Source: Ruminococcaceae bacterium UBA794 (GTDB lineage: Bacteria; Bacillota; Clostridia; Oscillospirales; Ruminococcaceae). Taken from it: a stretch of 5,799 bases of DNA. The notes beneath the pieces were generated by a model. It was not told where the DNA came from. It saw only the letters and a list, made by a program, of their open reading frames with translations, and did no database searches. The stretch covers positions 1 to 5,799 of the forward strand of contig DBIU01000006.1 of NCBI GenBank assembly GCA_002304735.1, in the 5' to 3' direction. Of the stretch, positions 1 through 5,664 are shown piece after piece; position 1 is the stretch's first letter; each line of letters begins with the position of its first letter. The position numbers and the translations under genes are program-made.

Positions 1-705
1 GTTGGGCGGGTGATGGCGGAGCGCGAGAACGGCGTTTTCATTGACGGTTACTACATCGTCGCGGACAGCTACGAGCCTGTTTTGGTGTATGATGACGTGC
101 TTCCGGAGCAAATGGAAGATTGGATTTTTCGGCTTGAAATCGAGGGCAATTCATCGGAAAAGACCGAGATTTTAACGCTCCCCGCAAAAGAAAATTCAAT
201 TGCAGAAATACCCGAAAAACTTGGCGAAAAGCGGCTTGAGGACTGCATTTGTGTGGATTTTCAGTCGGCGATTCCGCAGATAGATAAGCGCATTTTGGAC
301 AGCGCAGATATCTGTTCGCTGAATTTATTCGCGAAAGAATTCTCCGAGCTGTCCCGTGAAAACGCCGCAAAATGCAAGGCGATTCTTCAAAATATTCTGT
401 GCAGTGATGTGCGCGAAATCCTGAATGTTATGCGGAATCTTGACCGTTACGAGTTCGATAATTGTATAAACGATTTCAGCGAATACGGCGAAAAATATCT
501 CTTGAAAATGCTGCCCAAGGGCTTCGACAAGGAGGTTTTATCCGGCATTGGAAGCGTGGAATTTACAAGAAATTTGCTCGCCGCAAACGGCTGTAAATTC
601 ACGGATTACGGCGTGATTTCGGGAATCGACGGGCACTTGTTTTCCCCGATAAAATCCTCCGAACAAGAACAAAAATCCGATTTTACGATGGGAGGAATTT
701 CGTGA
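1..705 (+). CDS. ArdA-like antirestriction protein (probably 5'-partial)
   Basis: Probable member of the ArdA antirestriction family. These acidic DNA-mimic proteins bind type I restriction-modification enzymes in the cytoplasm and protect incoming element DNA. The similarity is from memory of Firmicutes ArdA-like proteins, not from a search. Counting from the GTG at base 10, the family-like pattern runs LTLPAKENSI (55-64), KLGEKRLEDC (70-79), an Ala-Ile-Pro-x-Ile segment (87-91), SLNLFAKEFSEL (103-114), and a C-terminal part with NLDRYEF (143-149), EYGEKYLL (158-165) and a late FTDYGVIS. The protein is visibly rich in Asp and Glu, as a DNA mimic should be. The frame is open to the window edge, and neither GTG 10 nor ATG 13 has a good ribosome binding site, so the true start is probably upstream. 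The stop overlaps the next start by 4 nt. The first 50 residues fit the family poorly. Confidence 0.62.
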   Translation, partial: VGRVMAERENGVFIDGYYIVADSYEPVLVYDDVLPEQMEDWIFRLEIEGNSSEKTEILTLPAKENSIAEIPEKLGEKRLEDCICVDFQSAIPQIDKRILDSADICSLNLFAKEFSELSRENAAKCKAILQNILCSDVREILNVMRNLDRYEFDNCINDFSEYGEKYLLKMLPKGFDKEVLSGIGSVEFTRNLLAANGCKFTDYGVISGIDGHLFSPIKSSEQEQKSDFTMGGIS

Positions 706-1145
706 AATACAAAATAAAATGCGCCGATGCGGAGCAGAAATCTATGTTTTACAGCGATTGTGAACCCGCTCTGCGAAACGCTTGCGTGGGACATCTGCGA
801 ATGGATTTCGGCAGCGGAAACGAGTTCTATTCTTCGTGGTTTGGCAGCCGTGAGGACTTGAACGACAGCGCTTTCAAAGCCGATTTGCAAGAGGTCGTGA
901 ACGAGCTTCGGAAGGACGGATTGCTCAAAAACAGGCGCGAAATGCAGCGGTTTTGTGACGCTCATCAGAGCTTGAATTTGGACGAAAGCTGCGGCTTTTC
1001 CGTCGAAACCGACTTCCATCTTTTCCTCCTTCGTTGTCGTCCGAAGCGCGGGAATTACGACTGTTACTGCTATTGCTACGACAAGCGCGAGCTGCTTCTG
1101 GCGCAGGAACAGCGCGAATCCGAGGCGCAAGTGATGTCCTTATGA
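702..1145 (+). CDS. Conserved small protein of unknown function, coupled to ArdA-like gene
   Basis: A 147-residue soluble protein without signal peptide or membrane segment. Its function is unknown. I recognise it loosely as a conserved hypothetical protein seen beside antirestriction genes in Clostridia mobile elements, but I cannot name a family. Visible features are an N-terminal beta-like segment, the motif GHLRMDFGSGNEFYSSWF (about 30-47), a charged helical middle with DLQEVVNELRKDGLLKNR, and a striking alternating Tyr/Cys run, Y119-D-C-Y-C-Y-C-Y126. The GTG start at 702 is chosen because GGAGGA lies at 691-696 and the start overlaps the upstream stop as GTGA, a layout typical of translational coupling. 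The stop overlaps the next gene's start as ATGA. The cysteine cluster could bind metal, but the usual spaced CxxC pairs are absent, so this is only a possibility. Confidence 0.72.
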   Translation: MKYKIKCADAEQKSMFYSDCEPALRNACVGHLRMDFGSGNEFYSSWFGSREDLNDSAFKADLQEVVNELRKDGLLKNRREMQRFCDAHQSLNLDESCGFSVETDFHLFLLRCRPKRGNYDCYCYCYDKRELLLAQEQRESEAQVMSL

Positions 1146-1786
1146 GCAAGTCCGACAAGAATTTTGACTATGCCGCCGCGCTGGAAAAAAGCTTCGCGCG
1201 ATGGGATTTCATTCGCGAAAACGGCTGTTCCGACCCGTTCTGGGCGGACGGCGTGAATATGAATTTAGTGCGGAATCACATAATTTTTTACAAGCAAAAT
1301 CTGTCCGAGGAAGCCACATTGTTCCTCTTGCCGGAGGCGTTTTATAGGGAAACTCCGCCGCTTGTGGACAACGATTATATGGCTCGTGCGGACGAAATTC
1401 GGCAGAACGCGGCTCGTTCTATGCGGAAAATTGACGAGGACGAAAACATGAAATTTGTTTGCGAGCAGTCGGAAAATCTGACAGAAAATCAGCTGAAACA
1501 GCTCTGTATCCCGGCAATTCTTGGCTATGCCGAGAACCTGCGCCGAGCCATTTTCGAGGACGATTTGCTGACAATGCGGCGGTACGAAAATCCACAAAGT
1601 TATCTTGACAGCTTTCAAAGTGCGGCGCAGAAGCTGCGTTCGCCGGAAATCCTCGATAAAATGGAGACGTTTTCGGCTGATGATGACGAGGAATTTTGTG
1701 ATGACGAATGTGTTGAAAGTGAGCAATTTGAAGCAGAACAAACGCCGGAAATTCAGGAAGATTTTGTGCAGCTTACGCTGTTTTGA
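1142..1786 (+). CDS. Conserved mobile-element protein of unknown function with C-terminal QLTLF
   Basis: A 214-residue cytoplasmic protein of unknown function. The N-terminal third carries the best conserved-looking segment, WDFIRENGCSDPFWADG (21-37) followed by VNMNLVRNHIIFYK (38-51). I associate this with hypothetical proteins of Clostridia conjugative elements, without a family name. A charged, mostly helical middle follows. A very acidic tail (about 180-207, many Asp/Glu) ends exactly at the residues QLTLF (210-214), which resemble the bacterial sliding-clamp binding pentapeptide QL[SD]LF. A longer reading of this frame from 1034 is possible, but ATG 1142 fits better: it overlaps the upstream stop as ATGA, while an earlier start would run over the preceding gene for about 110 nt. 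The Shine-Dalgarno is weak (GAGG at 1122-1125, too far away), so translation likely depends on re-initiation after the upstream gene. Confidence 0.75.
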   Translation: MSKSDKNFDYAAALEKSFARWDFIRENGCSDPFWADGVNMNLVRNHIIFYKQNLSEEATLFLLPEAFYRETPPLVDNDYMARADEIRQNAARSMRKIDEDENMKFVCEQSENLTENQLKQLCIPAILGYAENLRRAIFEDDLLTMRRYENPQSYLDSFQSAAQKLRSPEILDKMETFSADDDEEFCDDECVESEQFEAEQTPEIQEDFVQLTLF

Positions 1787-1797
1787 AAGGAGTTTTT

Positions 1798-2181
1798 ATG
1801 GCGTCTAAAATGATGAAAGTTGTGATGGTTGAGCCGAACAAGCCCGCCTACATCACGGAAATTGAGCACTCACTCAAGGGTATGAAAGAGGCTGTCGGCG
1901 GGCTTATTGAGCCGATTTATTACCTCGATGAACCGCGTGCCGTGATGGTCGGGAACGAGGAGGCAAAGCTTATCGGAATGGAAGGAAATCGCAGATTTGG
2001 CGACAGAATTGTTGCCGGTCCGTTCTTCATTTGCGGTGAAAAAATGACCGAGGACGGCATGGATTTCTGCTCGCTTTCAGACAAACTTTGCGAGAAATAT
2101 GTGCAGAAATTCGCCGTTCCCGAGAGCATTTCGCAGGACGAGGTTGAGCAGGATATGGGCATCACGCTCATTGGACTTTGA
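1798..2181 (+). CDS. DUF3846 domain protein
   Basis: A 127-residue protein of the DUF3846 family, found widely in Firmicutes plasmids, phages and conjugative elements; its biochemical function is unknown. The hallmarks are visible: an N-terminal strand KVVMVEPNKPAYITEIE (7-23), the helix-plus-glycine motif SLKGMKEAVGGLIEPIYYL (25-43), a central strand ending in a Gly/Asn-rich turn with LIGMEGNRRFGD (58-69), and the typical IVAGPFFICG (71-80). Length fits the family, so it is probably complete. ATG 1798 is chosen because GGAG at 1789-1792 sits 5 nt upstream; a TTG at 1783 in the same frame would overlap the previous gene's stop and has no comparable site. It follows the preceding gene by 11 nt and is probably cotranscribed with it. 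Confidence 0.9.
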   Translation: MASKMMKVVMVEPNKPAYITEIEHSLKGMKEAVGGLIEPIYYLDEPRAVMVGNEEAKLIGMEGNRRFGDRIVAGPFFICGEKMTEDGMDFCSLSDKLCEKYVQKFAVPESISQDEVEQDMGITLIGL

Positions 2182-2192
2182 GGGGTGACGCA

Positions 2193-2420
2193 ATGAAAAA
2201 TACGGTGAATATTTCGCTTGAAAACGAGAAAATTCTCGCGCTGAAAATGTATCTTGCGCAGAAAAATTCAACGCTTGACGATGAGATTACAAAGTTTGCC
2301 GAGCAGCTTTACGGCAAGGTCGTGCCGCAGAATGTGCGCGATTTTATTGAAATGACGGCGAAACGGCAGAACGCGGCAAAACCGAAAAGTGTTTTCGAAA
2401 AGCAAACTAATCAGCCGTGA
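2193..2420 (+). CDS. Small DUF6103-like protein
   Basis: A 75-residue, probably helical soluble protein. It resembles the small DUF6103 proteins of Clostridia mobile elements: a short beta-like start (TVNISLENEK), a helix ILALKMYLAQKNSTLDDEITKFAEQLYGKVVP, then the characteristic VPQNVRDFIEM (44-54) and a basic, Ala/Lys-rich tail. The assignment is from memory. The function is unknown; the layout of one strand followed by helices recalls a ribbon-helix-helix protein, but I see no convincing RHH pattern. ATG 2193 is preferred because a GAGGGG site (2180-2185) sits 7 nt upstream; the in-frame TTG at 2178 would overlap the upstream stop. It is the last gene before the non-coding oriT-like region. 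Confidence 0.78.
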   Translation: MKNTVNISLENEKILALKMYLAQKNSTLDDEITKFAEQLYGKVVPQNVRDFIEMTAKRQNAAKPKSVFEKQTNQP

Positions 2421-2465
2421 CCGATTTTGAGGCGGCTGTGATGAGTTGTGTGCGACTTTAGCGCA

Positions 2466-2486
2466 AAGGTAGAGTAAACATACCTT
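2466..2486. repeat. Inverted repeat AAGGTA-9-TACCTT in oriT region
   Basis: Perfect 6-bp arms at 2466-2471 and 2481-2486 are separated by 9 nt. The arms are short enough to arise by chance, but the position in the non-coding region before the relaxosome genes makes a protein-binding site plausible. Confidence 0.35.
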
Positions 2487-2513
2487 CGAGCTGTTCTCGT
2501 GCCGATTTTGGCA

Positions 2514-2535
2514 GTTTTCGCATAGTTTGCAAAAC
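2514..2535. repeat. Inverted repeat GTTTTcGCA / TGCAAAAC in oriT region
   Basis: The arms GTTTT-C-GCA (2514-2522) and TGCAAAAC (2528-2535) pair over 8 bp with one bulged C at 2519 and a 5-nt loop. This is a plausible recognition site for the downstream ribbon-helix-helix protein or for the relaxase. No T-run follows it, so it is not a terminator. Confidence 0.5.
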
Positions 2536-2593
2536 GGCTCTGGGATTGACGTGAGGGCAGTTCGGGGGTGTGATTTTTATGCAGGAAAAAGGA

Positions 2594-2619
2594 CTTATGC
2601 CGCCGGGGGGCGACATAAG
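2594..2619. repeat. Main oriT-like hairpin, CTTATG...CATAAG
   Basis: The arms 2594-2604 and 2609-2619 form an 11-bp stem with a single C/A mismatch (2600 against 2613) and a GGGG loop. A strong, nearly perfect inverted repeat just before the mobilization operon fits the relaxase recognition hairpin of MOBP-type origins, in which the nick falls close to one arm. There is no poly-T tract on either strand that would make it an intrinsic terminator. Confidence 0.6.
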
Positions 2620-2629
2620 CCCGTAAACG

Positions 2630-2650
2630 CCGTCGGGCAAAGCCCGCCGG
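2630..2650. repeat. Second GC-rich hairpin CCGTCGGGC-AAA-GCCCGCCGG
   Basis: The arms 2630-2638 and 2642-2650 form a 9-bp stem with one T/C mismatch and an AAA loop, 10 nt after the main hairpin. Its closeness to the first hairpin suggests both belong to the same origin. It lacks a following T-run, so termination is unlikely. Confidence 0.5.
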
Positions 2651-2754
2651 AGATTGAAAAAGTGATTAAAAAACGGGAATTTACTTGTATTTTTGATTAA
2701 ATCTTCGGCGGGAATACGGTGGTTAAGCCAAATAAAGTGATACAAGGAGCTGAA

Positions 2755-3165
2755 ATGAGCGACAAAACAAACAAAATCCGCACTGGATTTTACCTTGAAA
2801 AGGAGCTGTTGGACGAATGCGACTGCTATCTTGAACAGTCCAATTCCCGTTCAAGAAACGAACTTGTCCGAAAAGCTATCGAGTTTTATCTCGGACATCT
2901 GAAAGCGCAGGACAATGTGGAGTACCTCGCTCCCGTAATCAAAAAATTAGTGACGGCGGCAGTCACGGCATCGGAAGAAAAAACGTCGCGGCTGCTTTTT
3001 AAGATAGCAGTGGAGCTTGGAAAAATATCCAATATGCTGGCAGCAGCGAACGAGGTGGACGATGAAACGCTCCGCGAGCTGCACATCATGTGCATTGACG
3101 AGGTACGGAAAATAAATGGTATCATTACCTATGACAGCGCTGCGAGATTTCAGAGGAACGACTAA
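2755..3165 (+). CDS. Ribbon-helix-helix relaxosome accessory protein (MobC-like role)
   Basis: A 136-residue DNA-binding protein. Residues 8-47 fit the CopG/Arc/MetJ ribbon-helix-helix fold: a beta strand IRTGFYLE (8-15), helix A from E17 to about Q28, a turn with S31-R-S-R-N35, and helix B ELVRKAIEFYLGHL (36-49). Such proteins form dimers that insert the beta ribbon into the DNA major groove. The rest is helical and Ala/Glu-rich, probably for oligomer formation or relaxase contact. The stop is only 2 nt before the relaxase ATG, and the gene follows the oriT-like region. Its likely job is therefore to bind oriT and recruit the relaxase, and perhaps to repress its own operon. ATG 2755 is chosen for the AAGGAG at 2744-2749, 5 nt upstream; an in-frame GTG at 2719 lacks one. 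Confidence 0.85.
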   Translation: MSDKTNKIRTGFYLEKELLDECDCYLEQSNSRSRNELVRKAIEFYLGHLKAQDNVEYLAPVIKKLVTAAVTASEEKTSRLLFKIAVELGKISNMLAAANEVDDETLRELHIMCIDEVRKINGIITYDSAARFQRND

Positions 3166-3167
3166 CT

Positions 3168-5282
3168 ATGCCGAAAATAGTTGTTGCCAGCAGATATCTT
3201 AAGCCCGCGTCAAAAGGTACTCGCAGCAATCTTGTAAAATATATTGCGACGCGCGAAACGGTTCAGAAATATTCGCCGAAGAAAAAAGATATGCCCGTTA
3301 CGGAAAATCAGAAGCGGTTAATTTTTGAATTGCTGAAAATAAATTTGGACGGGAAGAAGCTGCCGGAATATTCGGACTATCTGAAAAATCCGTCAAAGGA
3401 AAGCGCTTCGGAGCTGCTATCCGAGCTGCTTGAGCAAAGTGCGGATATGATCGTGGACAAGGAAATTCTGGTGAAATATGTTGCGGAGCGCCCGGGCGTT
3501 GAGAAAATCGGAAATCACGGATTGTTTTCCGACAGCGACGACGAAATAGTTTTATCGCAGGCGCAAAAAGATATTGCGGAACATCAGGGGAATGTCTGGT
3601 CACACGTTATATCCTTGACGCGCGAAGACGCGGAACGGCTCGGATATGTCACTCCCGAGATGTGGCGGAATCTGATCATGCGGCATACCGACGATATAGC
3701 CAAAGCGCAAAATATCCGCTTGGAAAATTTGCGATGGTACGCGGCGTTTCATAATACGGCTCACCATCCGCATATCCACTTGCTCGTGTACTCGACGGAC
3801 ATCAAAGAGGGGTTTCTGACCAAGAACGGGATCGAGCAGATCAAAAGCGCGTTTGCAAATGATATATTTCACAACGAGCTGTATCAGGTCTATGAAAAGC
3901 AGACTGCCGTACGTGACAAACTGCGCTCTGAAGCGGAAAGCGTCATGAAAAATTTGTTGTTAGAATTAAATAACAGCAATGAATTTGATATGCAGCTTGA
4001 ACAGCTTGTTTTGAAGTTACAGTCGCTACTCCGCAATTCCAAGGGCAAAAAGGTGTACGGCTATTTGCAGCCCAACGTCAAGAAAACCGTTGACAAAATC
4101 GTAGCGGAACTTGCCAAGAACCCCGTGCTGAAAAAGATGTACGAGGAATGGTGCGTTTTGGAGCAGGAGAAATATGAAACCTATACGAGCGCCCCGCAGA
4201 AATTTCCACCATTGGAGGAAAACAAAGTTTTCAAACCAATCAAAAATGCTGTTATAAATGCCGTGTTGGAGATGGATTTTCCGATGGAAATGTTCGCGGA
4301 ATACGGCGAGGACAAGTTTGACGAAACAGAATCGGACGGATATTTATATATCAAGTGGACGGCAGAATATAGTTCCGCTTGCTCCGAGTTATATAAAAAC
4401 CACAATATCCTTAACGCCTTGGAACTGTTCCAGGCTGAATCCGAAAAAGGAAATATTCTCGCTCTGCACGATATCGGTAAGATGTATCTGAACGGCTTGC
4501 TCGGCAATGAAAATATCCCAAAGTCCGATGAATATTTTCAGAAGGCTCTGCAAGGCTTTCTTGAACTCGAGCAGACCACAGAACGCATTAAACCGTATGT
4601 GCAGTACCGAATCGGGAAGATGTTTGCGCTCGGTTACGGCACGAATGAAGATTACACAAAAGCGTTCGAGTGGTTTGAAAAATCCGCTGACGCAGGAAAT
4701 AAATTCGCGCAGTATTCGCTCGGCAGCTTGTATTATTACGGGAACGGTGTGGCGCAGAATTATGAAAAAGCGTTTGAATATTATAAGCTGTCAGCCGATC
4801 AGGATAACGCCTACGCTTGTTATGAAACCGCGAAGATGTTTCGTGACGGTATTAGTGTTGAGAAAAATTCGGAGCAAGCGGAAATATATTTTCAAAAGGC
4901 TTATAGCGGATTTTCTAAAATTGCAGTCGAGAATCCCGATGATAAAATATTATATCGTCTCGGCATAATGACATTCAGCGGAACAGGCTGCGACGAGGAG
5001 CGGAACTTGGGTATCGAATATATAAAGCAATCCGCTGAGTTGGGAAACAAGTACGCTCAAGTGTTCTTGGATAACAGCAACAGATACGTTCAGGCGGCAG
5101 TGCAGAACGCCGTTCTCTACATGCTGTTCTCGTTCGGCAAACTTATTTCCGATGAATATAACCGTGAATTTAGAGGACAAAAATTGCGTACGGAACACAA
5201 ACTGAAAGCAGCAATCCGGCGCAAAAAAGCGGCTCTCGGACTCAAAGATAATCCGCTTGAAAATCCCGTATTTAAGGAGTGA
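3168..5282 (+). CDS. MobP3-type relaxase with C-terminal Sel1-like repeats
   Basis: A 704-residue relaxase of the MOBP class, MobP3-type as known from Firmicutes elements. It should nick oriT, stay covalently bound to the 5' end and guide the strand to the recipient. The N-terminus shows SRYLKP (8-13) and the RSNLVKYIATRE motif (19-30), whose Y25 is the likely catalytic tyrosine. A conserved-looking segment W144-S-H146-VISL follows, then the metal-binding histidine motif H195-N-T-A-H-H-P-H-I-H204 (H200, H202 and H204 the probable ligands). Residues about 245-410 are charged and helical. Residues about 425-635 hold Sel1-like repeats of roughly 36 residues (starting near 429, 476, 511, 547 and 593; the first is degenerate). 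The end is basic (KLKAAIRRKKAALG, 678-691). An AGAGGA at 3152-3157 precedes the ATG. All key residues are present, so it looks intact. Confidence 0.93.
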   Translation: MPKIVVASRYLKPASKGTRSNLVKYIATRETVQKYSPKKKDMPVTENQKRLIFELLKINLDGKKLPEYSDYLKNPSKESASELLSELLEQSADMIVDKEILVKYVAERPGVEKIGNHGLFSDSDDEIVLSQAQKDIAEHQGNVWSHVISLTREDAERLGYVTPEMWRNLIMRHTDDIAKAQNIRLENLRWYAAFHNTAHHPHIHLLVYSTDIKEGFLTKNGIEQIKSAFANDIFHNELYQVYEKQTAVRDKLRSEAESVMKNLLLELNNSNEFDMQLEQLVLKLQSLLRNSKGKKVYGYLQPNVKKTVDKIVAELAKNPVLKKMYEEWCVLEQEKYETYTSAPQKFPPLEENKVFKPIKNAVINAVLEMDFPMEMFAEYGEDKFDETESDGYLYIKWTAEYSSACSELYKNHNILNALELFQAESEKGNILALHDIGKMYLNGLLGNENIPKSDEYFQKALQGFLELEQTTERIKPYVQYRIGKMFALGYGTNEDYTKAFEWFEKSADAGNKFAQYSLGSLYYYGNGVAQNYEKAFEYYKLSADQDNAYACYETAKMFRDGISVEKNSEQAEIYFQKAYSGFSKIAVENPDDKILYRLGIMTFSGTGCDEERNLGIEYIKQSAELGNKYAQVFLDNSNRYVQAAVQNAVLYMLFSFGKLISDEYNREFRGQKLRTEHKLKAAIRRKKAALGLKDNPLENPVFKE

Positions 5283-5286
5283 TTTT

Positions 5287-5550
5287 TTGCTTAACAACCG
5301 CGAAATTTTCTCGACAAATCTCCCACATCGCGCGATTGCGGTGTACATGTATCTGCGCGACCGTGCCGATAAAAACGGCTCGTGTTTCCCGGCAATTTCC
5401 ACGATTGCAAGCGACTTGAAAATGTCAAAAAGCACCGTAAAACGCGCGCTCTCCGACCTCGAAAAAGCGCATTACATTCGGCACGAACGAAGATACAGAC
5501 AATCGGGCGGCAACTCCACAAATCTCTATTTCGTGGAGCGACCGCCTTAA
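5287..5550 (+). CDS. Winged helix-turn-helix DNA-binding protein (TTG start)
   Basis: An 87-residue DNA-binding protein. The start region NLPHRAIAVYMYLRDRAD (11-28) and the helix-turn-helix FPAISTIASDLKMSKSTVKRALSDLEKAHYI (34-64, recognition helix about 47-58) match the winged-helix type of replication-initiator-like and GntR-like small proteins. The basic wing HERRYRQSGGNSTNLYFV follows. Short proteins of this kind are common next to relaxase genes in Clostridia elements and probably regulate the element. TTG 5287 is chosen because AAGGAG at 5274-5279, inside the relaxase end, sits 7 nt upstream; the frame stays open back to another TTG at 5257, which has no such site. The start is 4 nt past the relaxase stop, so the two are translationally linked. 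Its own target may be the palindromes just downstream; this is inference. Confidence 0.85.
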   Translation: MLNNREIFSTNLPHRAIAVYMYLRDRADKNGSCFPAISTIASDLKMSKSTVKRALSDLEKAHYIRHERRYRQSGGNSTNLYFVERPP

Positions 5551-5558
5551 TTTTTTGC

Positions 5559-5592
5559 TCACTTACAAGGGAAAATTTTGCCCAAAAAGTGA
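5559..5592. repeat. Nested imperfect palindrome TCACTT...AAGTGA
   Basis: The outer arms TCACTT (5559-5564) and AAGTGA (5587-5592) enclose inner arms GGG (5569-5571) and CCC (5581-5583) around AAAATTTT (5572-5579). It lies directly after the winged-helix gene stop. It is not a typical terminator, because the inner stem is AT-rich and no T-run follows. It may be part of the adjacent operator cluster. Confidence 0.4.
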
Positions 5593-5617
5593 ACTCGGGA
5601 TAGGTTCACCGTGAACC
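5589..5617. promoter_or_regulatory. Operator-like cluster of GTGAAC half-sites
   Basis: A perfect 15-bp palindrome, GGTTCAC-C-GTGAACC, occupies 5603-5617. A third GTGAAC copy sits at 5589-5594, exactly 22 nt (about two helical turns) before the one at 5611-5616, so repressor dimers could bind on one face of the helix. The cluster lies between a DNA-binding protein gene and the next gene's start, the expected place for an operator. Binding by the upstream winged-helix protein is inferred. Confidence 0.6.
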
Positions 5618-5622
5618 CACAA

Positions 5623-5644
5623 GGTTAAGTAACCAATATATAAA
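5623..5644 (+). promoter_or_regulatory. Small palindrome and AT-rich -10-like region
   Basis: The inverted repeat GGTTA-AG-TAACC (5623-5634) is followed by TATATAAA (5637-5644), a fair -10 element for the gene starting at 5665. No good -35 lies 16-18 nt upstream, where the operator palindrome sits instead, so the promoter may need an activator or be weak. This is inference from base pattern only. Confidence 0.35.
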
Positions 5645-5664
5645 TTTATTCCGGAGGAAAAAAT

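Larger units (their letters stand above)
2421..2754. other. Candidate origin of transfer (oriT) region
   Basis: This 334-base stretch has no convincing gene and lies directly upstream of the relaxosome accessory and relaxase genes, the usual place for oriT. It holds at least four inverted repeats: 2466-2486 (AAGGTA/TACCTT), 2514-2535 (GTTTT-C-GCA/TGC-AAAAC), 2594-2619 (CTTATGCCGCC/GGCGACATAAG) and 2630-2650 (CCGTCGGGC/GCCCGCCGG). An AT-rich stretch follows (about 2654-2700), a layout seen in other oriT regions where strand opening is needed. The nick site cannot be fixed from the sequence; the bases just after the CATAAG arm (about 2614-2632) are my best guess, by analogy with MOBP-type plasmids whose nick lies beside an inverted repeat. 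The transcript for the downstream operon probably also starts here, but I found no convincing -35/-10 pair. A 95-codon minus-strand reading frame crosses the region and is probably fortuitous. Confidence 0.6.

Noticed and set aside
606..1130. A 174-codon minus-strand reading frame opposite the first two genes
   Set aside because: It is the antisense shadow of two well-supported coupled genes, and its translation shows no recognisable domain.
2412..2438. Possible terminator CAGCCG-15-CGGCTG after the DUF6103-like gene
   Set aside because: The arms are only 6 bp with a 15-nt loop, and no T-run follows. It also overlaps the stop codon, so it is probably chance.
2654..2683. Possible promoter TTGAAA with AATTTA 18 nt later, before the mobilization operon
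   Set aside because: The -10 match is poor and the area is AT-rich, so such pairs are expected by chance.
2458..2745. A 95-codon minus-strand reading frame across the oriT-like region
   Set aside because: It covers the inverted repeats, is rich in Pro, runs against all other genes and matches no family I know. The hairpins explain the base pattern better. Conservation at the protein level would reverse this.
3489..3498. Palindrome CGCCCGGGCG inside the relaxase gene
   Set aside because: It is a short GC palindrome explained by the coding sequence (Arg-Pro-Gly codons), with no partner sites nearby.
4950..5435. A 161-codon minus-strand reading frame opposite the relaxase end and winged-helix gene
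   Set aside because: It is an antisense shadow of two genes with clear domains, and it crosses the boundary between them.
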